Source: Deinococcus betulae (GTDB taxonomy: Bacteria > Deinococcota > Deinococci > Deinococcales > Deinococcaceae). From it: a stretch of 64,000 nucleotides of DNA. This document shows, one piece after another, positions 10,642-21,725 of the stretch; within the stretch, counting starts at the first letter, position 1, and each line of letters begins with the position of its first letter. A model generated the notes under the pieces. The model was given only the letters and a program-made list of their open reading frames with translations. It was not told the DNA's origin and did no database searches. The stretch spans positions 477,478 to 541,477 of the forward strand of contig NZ_JAIQXU010000001.1 in NCBI RefSeq assembly GCF_020166395.1, written 5' to 3'. The translations under genes were made by a program, and so were the position numbers.

Positions 10642-11056
10642 AAGGGCACAGGCATAAACTACTGACCTTGCCTGTACCACTCCCCAGGGGAGGCGTCCAC
10701 CCTGTTCAAAACGGACGCGCGAGCGGGTTGGGCGGTTCAAACCCGGCCACCTGTACCTGTCAGGGCGTCAAGATGATGCCCTGATCCAATTTTTACCCTT
10801 TGGGGTCAGCAACAAAAGACGATTTTTCCCGGACCAGACATTCCCGTAAGTTTTCTTGGCACACCTCAGAGCCTTTGAGGAATACCCACGCAAAGCGCTG
10901 AAACGAGTAAAACGACTCTCTACCAAGAGACAGCATTTGCAGTGAAAGTATTGGTGGCGCTCTCCTGACCGCAGTGCAGCGGAAGCCCGCTGTTTGTGGC
11001 CCCCATTCCCAGCGTCCTGCCGCGTTCGCCCCGCCGCAGCCCCGCCCGAGGCCCTC
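10642..11056. other. Intergenic stretch without a supported gene
   Basis: 415 bases, locally A/T-richer than the flanks around 10790-10930. Minus-strand open frames here overlap the start of the cyclase gene and have no family resemblance. Only short stem-loops (for example CCTCA 10865-10869 with TGAGG 10877-10881) are visible. It should contain the promoter of the cyclase gene, but I cannot pick a convincing -35/-10 pair. Confidence 0.4.
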
Positions 11057-12097
11057 ATGGTGTTGCCGTCTCTTTCTCCCCGCGTCTATCTTCAGCGCCA
11101 CCTGTATACCCTCCTGGCCCCGCTGCCCTTTCTGACCCTGCTGCTGGGCGCACTAGAAGGCACCCACAACAATGTCCCCCATGCCCTGACCTTTCTGGCG
11201 CTGCTGGGTCTTGCTGCTACCTTTAATGGACGTCGCCAGGGCCTGGGCACAGTGTTTTTTCTGCTCGGCATGCCCCTGTGGCTGCTGTGGTTTATCGGCT
11301 CACCCGGCTTTGGCGGCACCTTCCTGAACTCTGTGACCGGGTACGGCACCGTGCTGATTCTGACAGCGGTGGCCAGCGCCCTCTGGTTCCCGGCGCGCGG
11401 GGTGGCCCTGTTCGTGGCGTACAGCACGCTGGCCGGCGGCGTGGGCTTGTCGCTCACACCTTTTGGCTGGCTGGGCCTGTCATGGTTTGTGGCGGTCGCC
11501 CTGCTGGTGGGCGGCACCCTGACCTGGCTGCTGGGCTGCACCGACCAGATGGTGGCGCAACTGGGTCAGGCGGCGCGGGCCGACGCCCTGACGGGTCTGG
11601 GCAACCGGCGCGCCTTTGAAGAAACCTTGCAGGCGCTGTGGACCAGCCACGCCAGTCGGCTGGCCCTGGCCATCATTGACGTGGACGGCCTGAAACTGGT
11701 GAACGATGAACAGGGCCACGGGGCCGGCGACGAGGTGCTGCGGCTGTTCGCCCAGGCGCTGCTGCTATGCGTACCGGCGGCGCACAGCCTGTTCCGCATT
11801 GGCGGGGACGAATACGTGGTCTTGAGCCTGACGGGCGACGCCGCCCTGCTGCGCGCCGAGCTTGTGGCTGCTGCCGAACAGATAGGACGCCGGGTGCCTG
11901 GGGTCGGAGCCAGTGTGGGCCTGGCCTGCGGTCACGAGTGCGCGGGGCCAGAAGGGCTGCTGCGCCTGGCCGATGAGCGTATGTACCGCCAGAAACGTCT
12001 CAAGAAGACGGCCCGGCCACGCCGGGACAGGCCAGGCGCCGTGGGCGGCCCTCTGCCGGACCCAGCGGTGCTCAAACCCACCGTGGTCAAGCTATAA
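11057..12097 (+). CDS. Membrane-bound diguanylate cyclase (GGDEF)
   Basis: 346-aa protein that should make cyclic di-GMP from two GTP. The N-terminal half (about residues 1-165) holds around six hydrophobic helices. A GGDEF domain follows: DALTGLGNRRAFEE, IIDVDGLKLVNDEQGHGAGDEVL, then the active-site RIGGDEYVVLS. GGDEY is a functional variant. No RxxD inhibitory site is obvious just before it. No EAL domain is present, so it is a synthase only. The ATG at 11057 starts the membrane part. It converges on the tetR gene with only 4 bases between stop codons. Confidence 0.9.
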   Translation: MVLPSLSPRVYLQRHLYTLLAPLPFLTLLLGALEGTHNNVPHALTFLALLGLAATFNGRRQGLGTVFFLLGMPLWLLWFIGSPGFGGTFLNSVTGYGTVLILTAVASALWFPARGVALFVAYSTLAGGVGLSLTPFGWLGLSWFVAVALLVGGTLTWLLGCTDQMVAQLGQAARADALTGLGNRRAFEETLQALWTSHASRLALAIIDVDGLKLVNDEQGHGAGDEVLRLFAQALLLCVPAAHSLFRIGGDEYVVLSLTGDAALLRAELVAAAEQIGRRVPGVGASVGLACGHECAGPEGLLRLADERMYRQKRLKKTARPRRDRPGAVGGPLPDPAVLKPTVVKL

Positions 12098-12101
12098 CCG
12101 A

Positions 12102-12710
12102 TTAAGCAGGAGAGGTGCGAAGTTCGGCGCTCAACAGTGTCCACAGCGTTGAAGGAACTGCCTGCGGTGCCAGGTGCCCTGTCATGACCAGATGGGCCAG
12201 CCCATGCACGGCCCCCCACAGACCCTGCGCCAGGTCCTCGGGGTGGGCCGTCAACAGCTCACCGCTCGCCTGGGCCTCGGCCAGGATGTGGCCCAGCAGC
12301 GCCTGATTGCGTTTGATCAGCGGGGCCAGCGGCGAGACGCCTGGGCCTGGGGGACACACCTGGGGATCAAAGATGAGGGTAAAGGCGTGGGGGTGCCGGG
12401 CGGCGTAGCCCACGTAAGCTTCGCCCAGCGCAACCAACTGTTGTAGGGGCGTGCCCTGTGCGGCGACCGCCTGCGCCTGCGCCGTCACGAACTCGGTCAT
12501 GCACACCTCGCCCAGGGCCAGCAGCAGAGCGTGGCGGTCGCTGAAGTGGTGATACGGCGCGGCGTGGCTGACTCCGGCGTGCCGGGCCACCTCCCGCAGG
12601 CTCAGCTCGGCTGCCGGCCGCTCCTCCAGCAGGGCGCGGGCGGCTGTCAGCAAGGTGTCGCGCAGCAGGCCGTGATGATAGGGCCGGGCCGATTCACGCG
12701 AACTTGACAT
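12102..12710 (-). CDS. TetR family transcriptional regulator
   Basis: 202-aa repressor with an N-terminal TetR helix-turn-helix (LLTAARALLEERPAAELSLREVARHAGVSHAAPYHHFSDRHALLLAL) and a ligand-binding C-terminal domain of the WHG-like type. The start at 12710 lies inside a perfect 13-bp palindrome (12704-12716). A second copy lies at 12747-12761 in front of the divergent oxidoreductase gene, so self-regulation and control of the neighbour are likely. The effector is unknown; a quinone or electrophile would fit the neighbour. Confidence 0.92.
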   Translation of the reverse strand: MSSSRESARPYHHGLLRDTLLTAARALLEERPAAELSLREVARHAGVSHAAPYHHFSDRHALLLALGEVCMTEFVTAQAQAVAAQGTPLQQLVALGEAYVGYAARHPHAFTLIFDPQVCPPGPGVSPLAPLIKRNQALLGHILAEAQASGELLTAHPEDLAQGLWGAVHGLAHLVMTGHLAPQAVPSTLWTLLSAELRTSPA

Positions 12711-12716
12711 TGTCAA
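12704..12716. promoter_or_regulatory. TetR operator, copy 1
   Basis: TTGACATTGTCAA is a perfect palindrome overlapping the tetR start codon. It shares the TTGACA-N-TGTCAA core with copy 2, 44 bases away. Confidence 0.75.
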
Positions 12717-12746
12717 TATGATGCCGCACGCTGAGACCAACTCAAA

Positions 12747-12761
12747 CTTGACACTGTCAAG
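12747..12761. promoter_or_regulatory. TetR operator, copy 2
   Basis: CTTGACACTGTCAAG is a perfect 15-bp palindrome in the divergent intergenic region. Its TTGACA half-site could double as a -35 box on either strand, so binding would block promoters of both genes. Confidence 0.75.
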
Positions 12762-12797
12762 ATTTTTCAAGGGCCGTGTCTGCGGCCTGGAGGCCTT

Positions 12798-13406
12798 ATG
12801 TCAACCCTGGTCATCAACGCCCACCCCAACCCCGAGAGTTTTTGCCGCGCCCTGGCGGAAAGCTACGCTGAGGGTGCTGGTGGCGCTGGTGCGGTGGGCC
12901 TCCTGCATCTGGCCGACCTGCACTTTGACCCTGTTCTGCACCGTGGCTACCAGGGCGCGCAGCCGCTGGAGCCGGACTTGGTTCGGGCGCAGGCCCTCGT
13001 GCAGGCCAGTACGCACCTGTGCGTGGTCTATCCCGTCTGGTGGGGCGCGCCCCCCGCACTGCTCAAGAGCTTTGTAGAGCGAACTTTCTTACCGGGGTTT
13101 GCCTTCCAGTACCGGGGCCGGGCCCTGCCGGACCAGTTGCTGCGGGGCCGCAGCGCCCGCCTGCTGGTGACCAGCGACTCACCGGCCTGGTATCTCCAGC
13201 TGACCGGGGACAGCGCCGTGCGCAGCGTCAAGACCCACACCCTGGGTTTCAGCGGATTCCGGCCTGTGCGGACCACGCGCTTTGGACCCATACGGACCAG
13301 CACGCCGGCCCAGCGCGAACGCTGGCTGCGACAGGCCGCCCAATTAGCCGCGCAGGATCAGCGCAGCAGGGGCGTCAGCCAGGCGCCAATCCAGCGCGCC
13401 ACCTGA
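12798..13406 (+). CDS. NAD(P)H-dependent quinone oxidoreductase (flavodoxin-like fold)
   Basis: 202-aa FMN/FAD flavodoxin-like oxidoreductase of the KefF/MdaB/NQO family: MSTLVINAHPNPESFCRALAE, HLCVVYPVWWGAPPALLKSFVERTFLPGFAF and LLVTSDSPAWY are the hallmark segments. These enzymes reduce quinones by two electrons and protect against redox stress. It is divergent from a tetR gene with two operators in between, so it is probably induced by the repressor's ligand. The last 49 bases overlap the 3' end of the convergent hydrolase gene, so the C-terminal 16 residues are constrained by both proteins. Confidence 0.9.
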   Translation: MSTLVINAHPNPESFCRALAESYAEGAGGAGAVGLLHLADLHFDPVLHRGYQGAQPLEPDLVRAQALVQASTHLCVVYPVWWGAPPALLKSFVERTFLPGFAFQYRGRALPDQLLRGRSARLLVTSDSPAWYLQLTGDSAVRSVKTHTLGFSGFRPVRTTRFGPIRTSTPAQRERWLRQAAQLAAQDQRSRGVSQAPIQRAT

Positions 13407-14743
13407 TCGCCCCGCGCTGTGGTGATGTCCAGGTGCGCGGCCCCTCCCAGCGTGTGGGTGGTCAGTACCGCTTTGGTAGTGTGGGCGTAGTCACGGAACA
13501 TAGTTTCGGTGGTCACCCCCTGCTCGGCGGCGATGCCCAGCACCGGCAGATTCAGCGCCGCCATGTGCCATACCGGCAGCGTCTTTTCAAAGGGGGTCCC
13601 GCGCGTGCCCGTGCGGGCAGCGGCCAGATCCAGGCTCAGGCGGTTGGGAAAATACCACTCGGCGTAGTCGGTCTGCGGCGTGATGTAGCGGCGCACAAAA
13701 TCGGCGGCGTCGGTGGGCGCGGCCGGGTCGGACTGCCAGCCCACCGGCTGCCGGGGGTCCTGGGGCCCCGCAATCCAGTGGCTGTCGCGGCCACCCAGGG
13801 CCAGGGTCGGCAGGTTGGTGGCCTCGGTGGCGTTGGTGGCCTTGCCGGTCTTGAGGGTCATGAAGGGCAGCAGAGCGTACCGCTGCTCTAACTGGCTCAG
13901 GGCGGCGGCCAGGTTGGTGGCGCGGTAGGGGGTCAGGCCGCCGGCCGGCGCCGCGCCTGCCGGATTCAGGGCCGCCAGCCGGGCCTGCGCGGCGCCCCGG
14001 CTGGCCAGGCGCGGGCTAAAAAACACCGCGTCCACATACGGCGAGCGCGCCAGCCCCTTCAGACCCGGCAGCGGTCCAATAGGATTGGCGCCGCCCTGCT
14101 GGTAGGCGTCGGCAGTCATGGCCTTGCCGCTCATGAGGCCAGGGAGGCCGTCGAGCATAACCAGGCCGCGCACATCCCGCGCACCGGGCACGCCGCCAAA
14201 GTCGTAGGCCGCGTAGGTGCCTGCCAGCGTGCCCCCCATCGAGTGCCCACCCAGAAACACATTGGAGGTCAGCGCCCGCGCGGCCTGCACAGCGGCGCGC
14301 CAGTCTTTCAGGGTCACGTCCAGACCCCAGTGCTGCATATAGGCCACGGTACCGGGCGCGCGCACAGGCAGGCCTTCTTTGACCAACTGTGCCAGCCTGT
14401 CCGGCGTGGCTTTCAGAATGGCGGCGTGGTCCTCCAGCAGGTTGGCGCGGCGGTCCACGGCCCACACCGCCACCCCAGGATTCAGGGCCACGATTTGCCG
14501 GGCCAGGCGGTCAAAACTACCCGCTCCCCCCAGAAACCCTGGCATCAGCAGCAGCACCGCACGGGGCCGGACTGGCCCGTAGCGCACCGTGATGCTGGCG
14601 TTGAGGGAGGTGGGAGTCTCAGGGGCGACGGCGCCCGGCTGAACCACACGGGTGACGGGGACGGCGCTCAGCGTGGCCTCACTGGGAGCGGCACTGGCCT
14701 GGGCCATCACAAGGCTGAGAAAGAGAGGGAACACGCGGCGCAT
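13358..14743 (-). CDS. Exported alpha/beta hydrolase
   Basis: 461-aa protein with a signal peptide (MRRVFPLFLSLVMAQASA) and an alpha/beta-hydrolase fold. Seen: LLLMPGFLGGAGSFDRLARQI (oxyanion region), nucleophile elbow GGHSMGGTLAG, and late Asp and His candidates (GGRDSHW; GAAHLDITT near the C-terminus). Overall it resembles lipase/esterase proteins acting outside the cytoplasmic membrane; the substrate is unknown. It is longer than typical esterases because of an insert between the nucleophile and the acid. Its 3' end overlaps the convergent oxidoreductase gene. Confidence 0.82.
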   Translation of the reverse strand: MRRVFPLFLSLVMAQASAAPSEATLSAVPVTRVVQPGAVAPETPTSLNASITVRYGPVRPRAVLLLMPGFLGGAGSFDRLARQIVALNPGVAVWAVDRRANLLEDHAAILKATPDRLAQLVKEGLPVRAPGTVAYMQHWGLDVTLKDWRAAVQAARALTSNVFLGGHSMGGTLAGTYAAYDFGGVPGARDVRGLVMLDGLPGLMSGKAMTADAYQQGGANPIGPLPGLKGLARSPYVDAVFFSPRLASRGAAQARLAALNPAGAAPAGGLTPYRATNLAAALSQLEQRYALLPFMTLKTGKATNATEATNLPTLALGGRDSHWIAGPQDPRQPVGWQSDPAAPTDAADFVRRYITPQTDYAEWYFPNRLSLDLAAARTGTRGTPFEKTLPVWHMAALNLPVLGIAAEQGVTTETMFRDYAHTTKAVLTTHTLGGAAHLDITTARGDQVARWIGAWLTPLLR

Positions 14744-14834
14744 GGCCCATGCTCGGTCGGTGGGACCCAGACATAGGTGCGCCGCGTTGCACTCGGGCTT
14801 ATGGGTTTGCCCAGCTGTTCTTCATGCCCAGCTC

Positions 14835-15686
<852 letters not shown>

Positions 15687-17255
15687 CTAATTCGCTTCTG
15701 GCAGCGTACCGTCCACGAATACCGTCTTCTGGTCGGTGTAATGCACCTGACCAGCCGGAGCGCCCCTGGGACGCCACACATGCTTGATGCGGGTGTAGTC
15801 CACGGGCACGTTGCTGCTGCCGCGCGCCTTGGAATGGGCCGCCGCCAGCCGCGCGGCATAGAGGATGTCGGGAAGGTCCAGGTCGCGCCCCCCCGACCGC
15901 ACGAGGACGTGGCTCCCTGGATACCCCTGGGCATGAAACCAGTGGTCGGTGCTGCGGCCCAGCCGGTGCGTCAGGACAGCGTTCTCCTTGTTGTTGCGGC
16001 CCACCAGGGCTTCATGGCCACTGGGGGTGGTAAAGCGCGCGCCGTAAGGACTCTTCTCTGGGCGCTCGCTCACCAGCTGGGCCGACAGGGCCTCCAGGGC
16101 GTCCAGTTCGGCGGTGTCCAGGTCGCGCAGGCGCGCCTCGGCGTCGGCGAGGTCAGCGCGCAGGGGGGCTTCGCGCTCAGCAAGGCGGAGATAGACCTCC
16201 TCGCGGCGGCGGGCGCGGGTGTAGCGCTTCTCAGCGTTCTGCACGGCGCTCAGGCTCGGCTCCAGGCTCAGGGGCTGCTCGCCGCTGCCGTCAAAGGCAG
16301 GCAGGAGGGCGCTGGCTGCACCTCCAGGCACAGTTTGCGCGTACGCCATCAGCAGGTCGGCCTCGGCACGGTCGCGCACGGCGTCATCCAGGCCCGTTTC
16401 GGCGCGGGTCACGTCCGAGAGCTGGTTGCGCAGCAGCGTCAGGCGTTTTTCCAGTGGCTCGCGCAGGGCCTTTCGCAACGCCGCCGCTTTTTCACCACGC
16501 GCCGCCTCACGCGCGCCCCCCTGCAGCGTCCCTTCACTCACCGTTGGGTCGCGGACCACACTCTGCACGGCGGCCAGCACCTCTGGCCAGCGCTCAGCCG
16601 GCGCCTCATCGGCCCGTAGCCCCGCGCGCCGCAGCAGCTCGGCGCCCAGAAGAGGCCCCAGGCCGTCAAGGTGTTCGCGCCAGCGCCCCACGGGGACCCC
16701 CGCCAGCGCCTGGGCCTCTTCTGGGCCGAGAGTGCGGGGGTCCAGCTTGTTGTAGGGCGGCGGCGGCGTGTACACGCCCCCCGTGCGAATGGTGCGGAAC
16801 CGGTTGCGACTGCCCGTAATCTCGCGGGCGGCCATCACGATGCGGCCCGCAAAGCCCTCGCCCTGATCCAGCACCAGCAGGTTGGCGTTGCGGCCCGTCA
16901 CCTCAAACAGCAGCCGGGTGGGCGCCTGGTCCACAAAACCGGTTTCGCCGGCAAAGTGCAGGGCAATCACCCGGTCGAGTTTCAGCTGCTCGGCACGCAG
17001 CAGGTCGCCGCGCACCCGCGCCGTCAGAAAGCGCTGAAAAGGATTGTGGGCCTCACCGCGCAGCCGCTCCCGCGACAGGAACACCACGGGCGTGGGCGGC
17101 CGGTAACTGAGGACCAGATTGCTGCGGCCGTTCAGACCAGGCCCGTCCAGCAGCAGCGCGGCGGTGGTTTCATCCGGGAAAGCCCAGCCCAGGGTGCGCA
17201 GGGGCAGCAGGGGCTCCAGCTCGGCCAGCACCCGCGCGAGCATCAGACCTTCCAT
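15687..17255 (-). CDS. rqcH: NFACT family protein (RqcH/Rqc2 homologue)
   Basis: 522-aa NFACT protein. Bacterial RqcH binds obstructed 50S subunits and adds C-terminal alanine tails to stalled nascent chains, marking them for degradation. Seen: an NFACT-N domain (1-about 220) with the conserved D94-R95 pair in [11 protein letters not shown] needed for tailing, a middle coiled-coil (about 260-390, Arg/Glu/Ala-rich) and a C-terminal NFACT-R/DUF814 domain ([55 protein letters not shown]). Older annotations call this fibronectin-binding protein. The ATG at 17255 fits; an upstream ATG adds 10 residues. Confidence 0.9.
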   Translation of the reverse strand: MEGLMLARVLAELEPLLPLRTLGWAFPDETTAALLLDGPGLNGRSNLVLSYRPPTPVVFLSRERLRGEAHNPFQRFLTARVRGDLLRAEQLKLDRVIALHFAGETGFVDQAPTRLLFEVTGRNANLLVLDQGEGFAGRIVMAAREITGSRNRFRTIRTGGVYTPPPPYNKLDPRTLGPEEAQALAGVPVGRWREHLDGLGPLLGAELLRRAGLRADEAPAERWPEVLAAVQSVVRDPTVSEGTLQGGAREAARGEKAAALRKALREPLEKRLTLLRNQLSDVTRAETGLDDAVRDRAEADLLMAYAQTVPGGAASALLPAFDGSGEQPLSLEPSLSAVQNAEKRYTRARRREEVYLRLAEREAPLRADLADAEARLRDLDTAELDALEALSAQLVSERPEKSPYGARFTTPSGHEALVGRNNKENAVLTHRLGRSTDHWFHAQGYPGSHVLVRSGGRDLDLPDILYAARLAAAHSKARGSSNVPVDYTRIKHVWRPRGAPAGQVHYTDQKTVFVDGTLPEAN

Positions 17256-17332
17256 AGCAGGCCTCCGGGGGGAACGGGCGAACACATGCGGGGCATGCTA
17301 GCAGCGGCGGGGGGCCAGTGCCCTCCAGCAAA

Positions 17333-17369
17333 TGGCCGAGGGCGCGGGAGACTCCCGCGCCCTCGGCCA
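17333..17369 (-). terminator. Strong terminator hairpin of the bamA gene
   Basis: TGGCCGAGGGCGCGGGAG (17333-17350) is the exact reverse complement of 17352-17369, an 18-bp arm around one central base. On the minus strand it follows the bamA stop by 10 bases and is followed by TTTGC. It probably also shields the rqcH promoter just downstream. Confidence 0.75.
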
Positions 17370-17379
17370 CCTAAATGCT

Positions 17380-19971
17380 TTACCAGAAGTTGCCGAGGCG
17401 GAAGTAGAACTTGCCCTGACCTGTCTGGGGGCTGAAGCCGTAGTCAAAGCGCAGGCTGGGCAGCAGGGTGCCGCCGATGCCCAGGTTCAGCTGCACGCCG
17501 GCCCCGATGCCGTACTTGAGGCTGGGGTCGGGGTTGGCCGCCGTCCCCCAGGCCGTGCCGGCGTCGGCAAACAGCACGCCGTACAGGCCCTGGGCAATGC
17601 CCGCTTTCAGGCCGAAGTCGTAACGGTATTCAGCGCTGGCGGTCGCGTAGTTGGGGCCGAACAGCTCGCTGTCGTTCAGGCCGCGGATGTGGCGGGCCGG
17701 GTTGGCCGAGCCGCCGCCGCCCACGCCGTAGCCAGTGCCCAGCGGCGCGGTGTCCAGGCCCAGCGTCGTGCCCGCGTTCGCCCGCACGGCAAAGACCTGC
17801 TGCTTGGTGGTCACACCGAGCGATTTTTCGAGGTCTCGCCCGAAGCCGAAGTAGGTGCTGGCGCCGCCCTCAATCTCGGTCCAGCGTACACTGACATTGT
17901 TCTGCGTGCCGAACTTATAGCGCGCGCCCAGGTCCGCCTTGATGCCCCGGCCAGGAAATTCGCCGTTGTCGGTCGAGTTGTAGCTGAGGCCGGCCGTAAT
18001 GCCCGTAATCAGCGAGTTGGTGGGCAGCAGCGCCCTGGCGTCCGCCTCACTGAAGGTGCGGGTCTGGGTCGCGCCATTGGCGTCCGTATAGGTCACCGTG
18101 TTCTTGTCACTGGACTGCAAGGCCTCCAGGTAATACACGTTGTAGCCGACGCCGACGCCCACATTGGCGTACAGGTTGCGGGCGAGGCTGCGGCCTGCGT
18201 TCACGCTGAAGCTGGTCGTGCGGGTGGTGTAATCCCAGCCAGTGTCGGTGCTGCCAGGGGTGTCGCCCGCCTTGCTCACCAGAGGCTGATTGCCCGTCAC
18301 GTTCGATCCGGCCGCCGCCGACACCGAGGTCGGCACCCGGCGGAAGTCGAGGAAGTCGATATCCAGCCAGGGAATCGTGTAGGCCACGTTGCCCACCAGA
18401 TTCTGCCCGGCCTCGTTCTGCTGGCCCCCCAGGGTCGCGGTGAAGTTGTGACCCAGGCCAAAGACATTGTTGTTCGTGTAGCCAGCGTCGCCACCAAAGC
18501 CGCCCGCAAACGAGTCGTAGGTCAGGCCAAGCGTCACCGGAATGCCACTGGTCGTCTCGGCCAGGCCCACCACGTAGGTGATGCTCTCGGGGTTGGCCGG
18601 GTCGCTGCGTACCTGCTCGGTCACCACGCGCACGAAGCCCAGACGGGCGATGCGGCCCAGGGCAGCGTTCAGCTCATTGCGGTTAAAGGCCCGGCCCGCT
18701 TCGGGCAGTTCGCGCAGAATCACCCGGTCCTTGGTCTTGTGGTTGCCCTGCCACTGCAACTCGTAGCCCGCTACGCGCACCTCGCGCAGGTTAAAGGTCA
18801 GCGTGCCGTTCTCGAAGGTGAGGGCGTCCCGCGTGCTGATCTCGTAGCCCGCCTGGCGGTAGGCGTCACGCAGGGCAAAGAAATCGTCCTGCGCCAGCTG
18901 GGGGCTGTACACGTCGCCCACCTTCGTTTTCACGGCGGCCTGCAGCGTGGCCGTGGGCACCAGGGTATTGCCCTGGAAGGCAATCGTCTTGACTGGGCCA
19001 GACGCCACGCCCGCCGAACCGAACAGCACCGTCACCTGGGCCGGGTTCTGGGGGTTGGGTTGCAGGGCGAAGCCCACCGGCTGCCCGGTCTGGTTGGCCA
19101 GGGCGCGCACGTCGGCCTGCAACTTCGCCAGGGTAATGGGCTGGCCGGCCTGGGTTTGCAGCGCGATCTGGGGGCTCTCCAGGTCGCTGGTGTCCACCGC
19201 TGTGACGCGGCCTTCCAGGGCGCGCACCTTCAGCACGCCGCCTTCCAGCGAGGTGGTCTGGGTGTTCACACCTGCCTGCAGGTACCCGGCGTCGTCGTAG
19301 GCCTGCTGGAGGCCCTGCACAGCCGCGTAGTAGGCGTCAGGGGTAAAGCGGCGGGCGTCGTACAGTGGCTTAAAGATGGCCGTCACCGTGCTGGCCGGCA
19401 GCAGGGTGACGCCCTCGACCTCCACGCGGGTAATCGGGGCCGTTTCGTCCACCACGAAGTTCACGGTGACGGTGCCGTCGGCCTCGGTTTTCACCTCACT
19501 GCTGATGCTGGGGGCAAAGGGGTAGCCCTCGCCCTGGAAGTTGGAAGCCAGGGCTTCTTTGGCCTCCTCAATCCGCACGTTGTTCAGCGTGGCGCCGGGG
19601 GCGATGTTCAGCAGATCGGCCACGCTCTTTTTAAAGCCGTCGGCGGGCAGAAAGCTCAGGCCGGTGATGGCCACGTCCTTGATGGTCGGGTTGGGCACCA
19701 CCGTAATCACCAGGCTGTCGCGGCCAGAGACGCTGCGCAACTCGGCCACCGCGCTCTTGAAATAGCCGCTGGCGACCACTTCCTGCTCGACCTGACGCAG
19801 ATTCACGCTGGACAGGGGCGCGCCGGTCTGCACCGACAGGGTGGCGCGCACAAAATTGGTCAGCAGCTCGGTGGTGCCGACCACCGTGACCTCCTGCACC
19901 GTTCCGGCCGTCTGGGCGGCAGCGGGCGCGGCAAGAGCAATGGTCACGGCAAGGGTCAGGGGGTGTCGCAT
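17380..19971 (-). CDS. bamA: BamA/Omp85 outer-membrane assembly protein
   Basis: 863-aa Omp85 protein that folds and inserts beta-barrel proteins into the outer membrane. A signal peptide ([20 protein letters not shown]) is followed by several POTRA domains (about 25-480; for example [30 protein letters not shown] and [31 protein letters not shown]) and a 16-strand barrel (about 490-863). The [15 protein letters not shown] motif (here [15 protein letters not shown]) and the C-terminal aromatic signature FYFRLGNFW are present. AGGAG lies just before the ATG. This indicates a double-membrane envelope, as in Deinococcus. No lptD or lpx genes are nearby. Confidence 0.95.
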   Translation of the reverse strand: MRHPLTLAVTIALAAPAAAQTAGTVQEVTVVGTTELLTNFVRATLSVQTGAPLSSVNLRQVEQEVVASGYFKSAVAELRSVSGRDSLVITVVPNPTIKDVAITGLSFLPADGFKKSVADLLNIAPGATLNNVRIEEAKEALASNFQGEGYPFAPSISSEVKTEADGTVTVNFVVDETAPITRVEVEGVTLLPASTVTAIFKPLYDARRFTPDAYYAAVQGLQQAYDDAGYLQAGVNTQTTSLEGGVLKVRALEGRVTAVDTSDLESPQIALQTQAGQPITLAKLQADVRALANQTGQPVGFALQPNPQNPAQVTVLFGSAGVASGPVKTIAFQGNTLVPTATLQAAVKTKVGDVYSPQLAQDDFFALRDAYRQAGYEISTRDALTFENGTLTFNLREVRVAGYELQWQGNHKTKDRVILRELPEAGRAFNRNELNAALGRIARLGFVRVVTEQVRSDPANPESITYVVGLAETTSGIPVTLGLTYDSFAGGFGGDAGYTNNNVFGLGHNFTATLGGQQNEAGQNLVGNVAYTIPWLDIDFLDFRRVPTSVSAAAGSNVTGNQPLVSKAGDTPGSTDTGWDYTTRTTSFSVNAGRSLARNLYANVGVGVGYNVYYLEALQSSDKNTVTYTDANGATQTRTFSEADARALLPTNSLITGITAGLSYNSTDNGEFPGRGIKADLGARYKFGTQNNVSVRWTEIEGGASTYFGFGRDLEKSLGVTTKQQVFAVRANAGTTLGLDTAPLGTGYGVGGGGSANPARHIRGLNDSELFGPNYATASAEYRYDFGLKAGIAQGLYGVLFADAGTAWGTAANPDPSLKYGIGAGVQLNLGIGGTLLPSLRFDYGFSPQTGQGKFYFRLGNFW

Positions 19972-20244
19972 CTTTCTCCTCTAATCTTGCGGAATCACCC
20001 CGGAAATCACCCCCGCCTGGCAGGCAGGCTGGGGGCTGGGCGCCGCAAAGTCTTGCTCACACTTGCGGCTCTGTGCCTGAGAAGGGTGAAGGTTGGGTGC
20101 AGATGAGCCCAGGACGCGCCGCTGCGCCCTGATGGGCCGTGCGCCGGGCTGGCTTGAGCTGACTGCGCGCCTGAGTGAGAATAAGCCTGTGTGCCCTCAC
20201 CAACCCTTCGGCCTTGTCCGGCCTCCACCGCAGCCAGGTTCCCT

Positions 20245-20889
20245 GTGAGTGTGCCGCAGGTGCTGGCCGCCATCCGCGCCGCCGAGGCCGACGCGGGCCG
20301 CCCGGCAGGTAGCGCCCGGCTGGTGGCGGTCACCAAAGGGCAGCCGCTGGAGGCCATCGAGCGCTGCGTGCTGGCCTGCGGCGCCTTTCCACTGGCCGAG
20401 GGCCGCGCCCAGGAACTGCGGGACAAAGCCGCCGCCTGGCCCGAGCAGGAGTGGCACTTTATCGGGCCGCTGCAACGCAACAAGGTCAAGTATCTGCGCC
20501 CAGTGACGCTGGTCCACGGCCTGGAAGCCGCGTGGCAGGCCGAGGCCATTGCCCAGGCCGCCCAGGGCTGGGGCCGCGCGCCAGACGTGCTGCTTCAGGT
20601 CCAGAATGGTGAAGCCCAGAAGCACGGCACCGAACCCGCCGCATTGCCGGGCCTCCTGCGCGAGGTGCAGGCCACCGGGCTGACGGTGCGCGGCCTGATG
20701 GTGATGGCGCCGGATCTGGACGGCCACCCCGACCGGGACGAGCGCCTGCTGAACCTCTTCCGAGAGACCGCACGGCGCGCGCAGGACCTGGGTCTGTCAG
20801 AGTTGAGCATGGGCATGAGCGGGGACTATCCGCTGGCCGTGTCTGCTGGAGCCACCCTGGTGCGGGTGGGAAGGAGCCTGTTCTCGTGA
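20245..20889 (+). CDS. yggS: YggS/PLPBP family pyridoxal phosphate homeostasis protein
   Basis: 214-aa single-domain PLP-binding protein (TIM barrel like the alanine racemase N-domain) that buffers free PLP. Seen: [14 protein letters not shown] with the PLP Lys, [36 protein letters not shown] and [27 protein letters not shown]. The GTG at 20245 gives the usual N-terminus ([19 protein letters not shown]); an upstream GTG at 20191 would add 18 atypical residues. The stop overlaps the divIVA start (GTGA). The yggS-divIVA order is common in Gram-positive division clusters. Confidence 0.93.
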   Translation: MSVPQVLAAIRAAEADAGRPAGSARLVAVTKGQPLEAIERCVLACGAFPLAEGRAQELRDKAAAWPEQEWHFIGPLQRNKVKYLRPVTLVHGLEAAWQAEAIAQAAQGWGRAPDVLLQVQNGEAQKHGTEPAALPGLLREVQATGLTVRGLMVMAPDLDGHPDRDERLLNLFRETARRAQDLGLSELSMGMSGDYPLAVSAGATLVRVGRSLFS

Positions 20890-21725
20890 AATTCACCCCC
20901 CTTGACGTGCGGCACCAGGAGTTCCCCACCCGGCTGGGCGCCTATGACCGCGCCGCTGTGCGCACCTTTCTGGGCGACCTGTCCGACGACATAGAAACCC
21001 TCTTGCAAGAGCAGCAGGCGCTGCGCGAGCAGATCAGCACGCTCCAGCACGAGCTTGAAGAACAGCGTCAGCATCAGGATGAAATTCGACGCGCGGTCGT
21101 GGCCGCCGAGCGCATTTCCCACGAGCTGCGCGAGAACGCCGTGCGCGAGGCCGAACTGATGGTGAGCGAGGCCCGCACCCAGCGCGACGCCCTGGCCGGC
21201 GAGACCCAGGCCCGGCGCGAGGCGCTTGAAGCCGGGCACCGCGCCCGCATGGCCGAGCTGGAAAGCGCCGCCCAGACGCGCGCCGCCGACCTGGAGCGCG
21301 CCCACCACGACCTCAGCGCCGGGCGGGAGCGGGCGCAGGCCGAGCGGCTGGCCGATCTGGAACGGGCGTTTGGCGAACGGCACGCCGAGCTCACGGCCCG
21401 CCTGACCGGTGCCCGCCAGGAATACGCGCAGTTTCTCAGCGCCTACCGCGCGCTGACCACTTCCTTTTCCGAGTTGGCGGCCCGCCACGCGGCGCCCGAA
21501 GAGCTGGCGCTGCCGCAGGGCACCCTCCCTGTGGCCCCGCGCGGCGCGGGCCCTGTGGCCGCTTCTGGCAGTGGCGCCCCGGCAGGCGACAGTACTGCCG
21601 GCCCAGATGCCCACGCCGCGCGCCGGGCGGCCGTGGCGGCGGGGGTGGCCCTGCTGACCCGGCCCCCCCTCACCCCCGACCCCGAGGAGCGTCCCCTGCG
21701 CGTGGAAGGGCAGCAGTTCCTTTGA
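20886..21725 (+). CDS. divIVA: DivIVA domain protein
   Basis: 279-aa DivIVA/GpsB-type protein. Residues 1-50 ([37 protein letters not shown]) are the membrane-curvature-binding N-domain with the conserved FPxxxxGYD-like segment, here [10 protein letters not shown] long coiled-coil follows to about 195 and a disordered Ala/Gly/Pro-rich tail to the end. DivIVA marks negative curvature and guides septum and cell-wall machinery. The GTG start lies inside the yggS stop, and its own stop overlaps the P450 start, so the three genes are translationally coupled. Confidence 0.92.
   Translation: MKFTPLDVRHQEFPTRLGAYDRAAVRTFLGDLSDDIETLLQEQQALREQISTLQHELEEQRQHQDEIRRAVVAAERISHELRENAVREAELMVSEARTQRDALAGETQARREALEAGHRARMAELESAAQTRAADLERAHHDLSAGRERAQAERLADLERAFGERHAELTARLTGARQEYAQFLSAYRALTTSFSELAARHAAPEELALPQGTLPVAPRGAGPVAASGSGAPAGDSTAGPDAHAARRAAVAAGVALLTRPPLTPDPEERPLRVEGQQFL

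Noticed and set aside
17332..20106. 924-codon plus-strand frame opposite bamA
   Set aside because: BamA has a signal peptide, POTRA domains and a C-terminal outer-membrane signature. The antisense frame is an artefact of high GC codon use.
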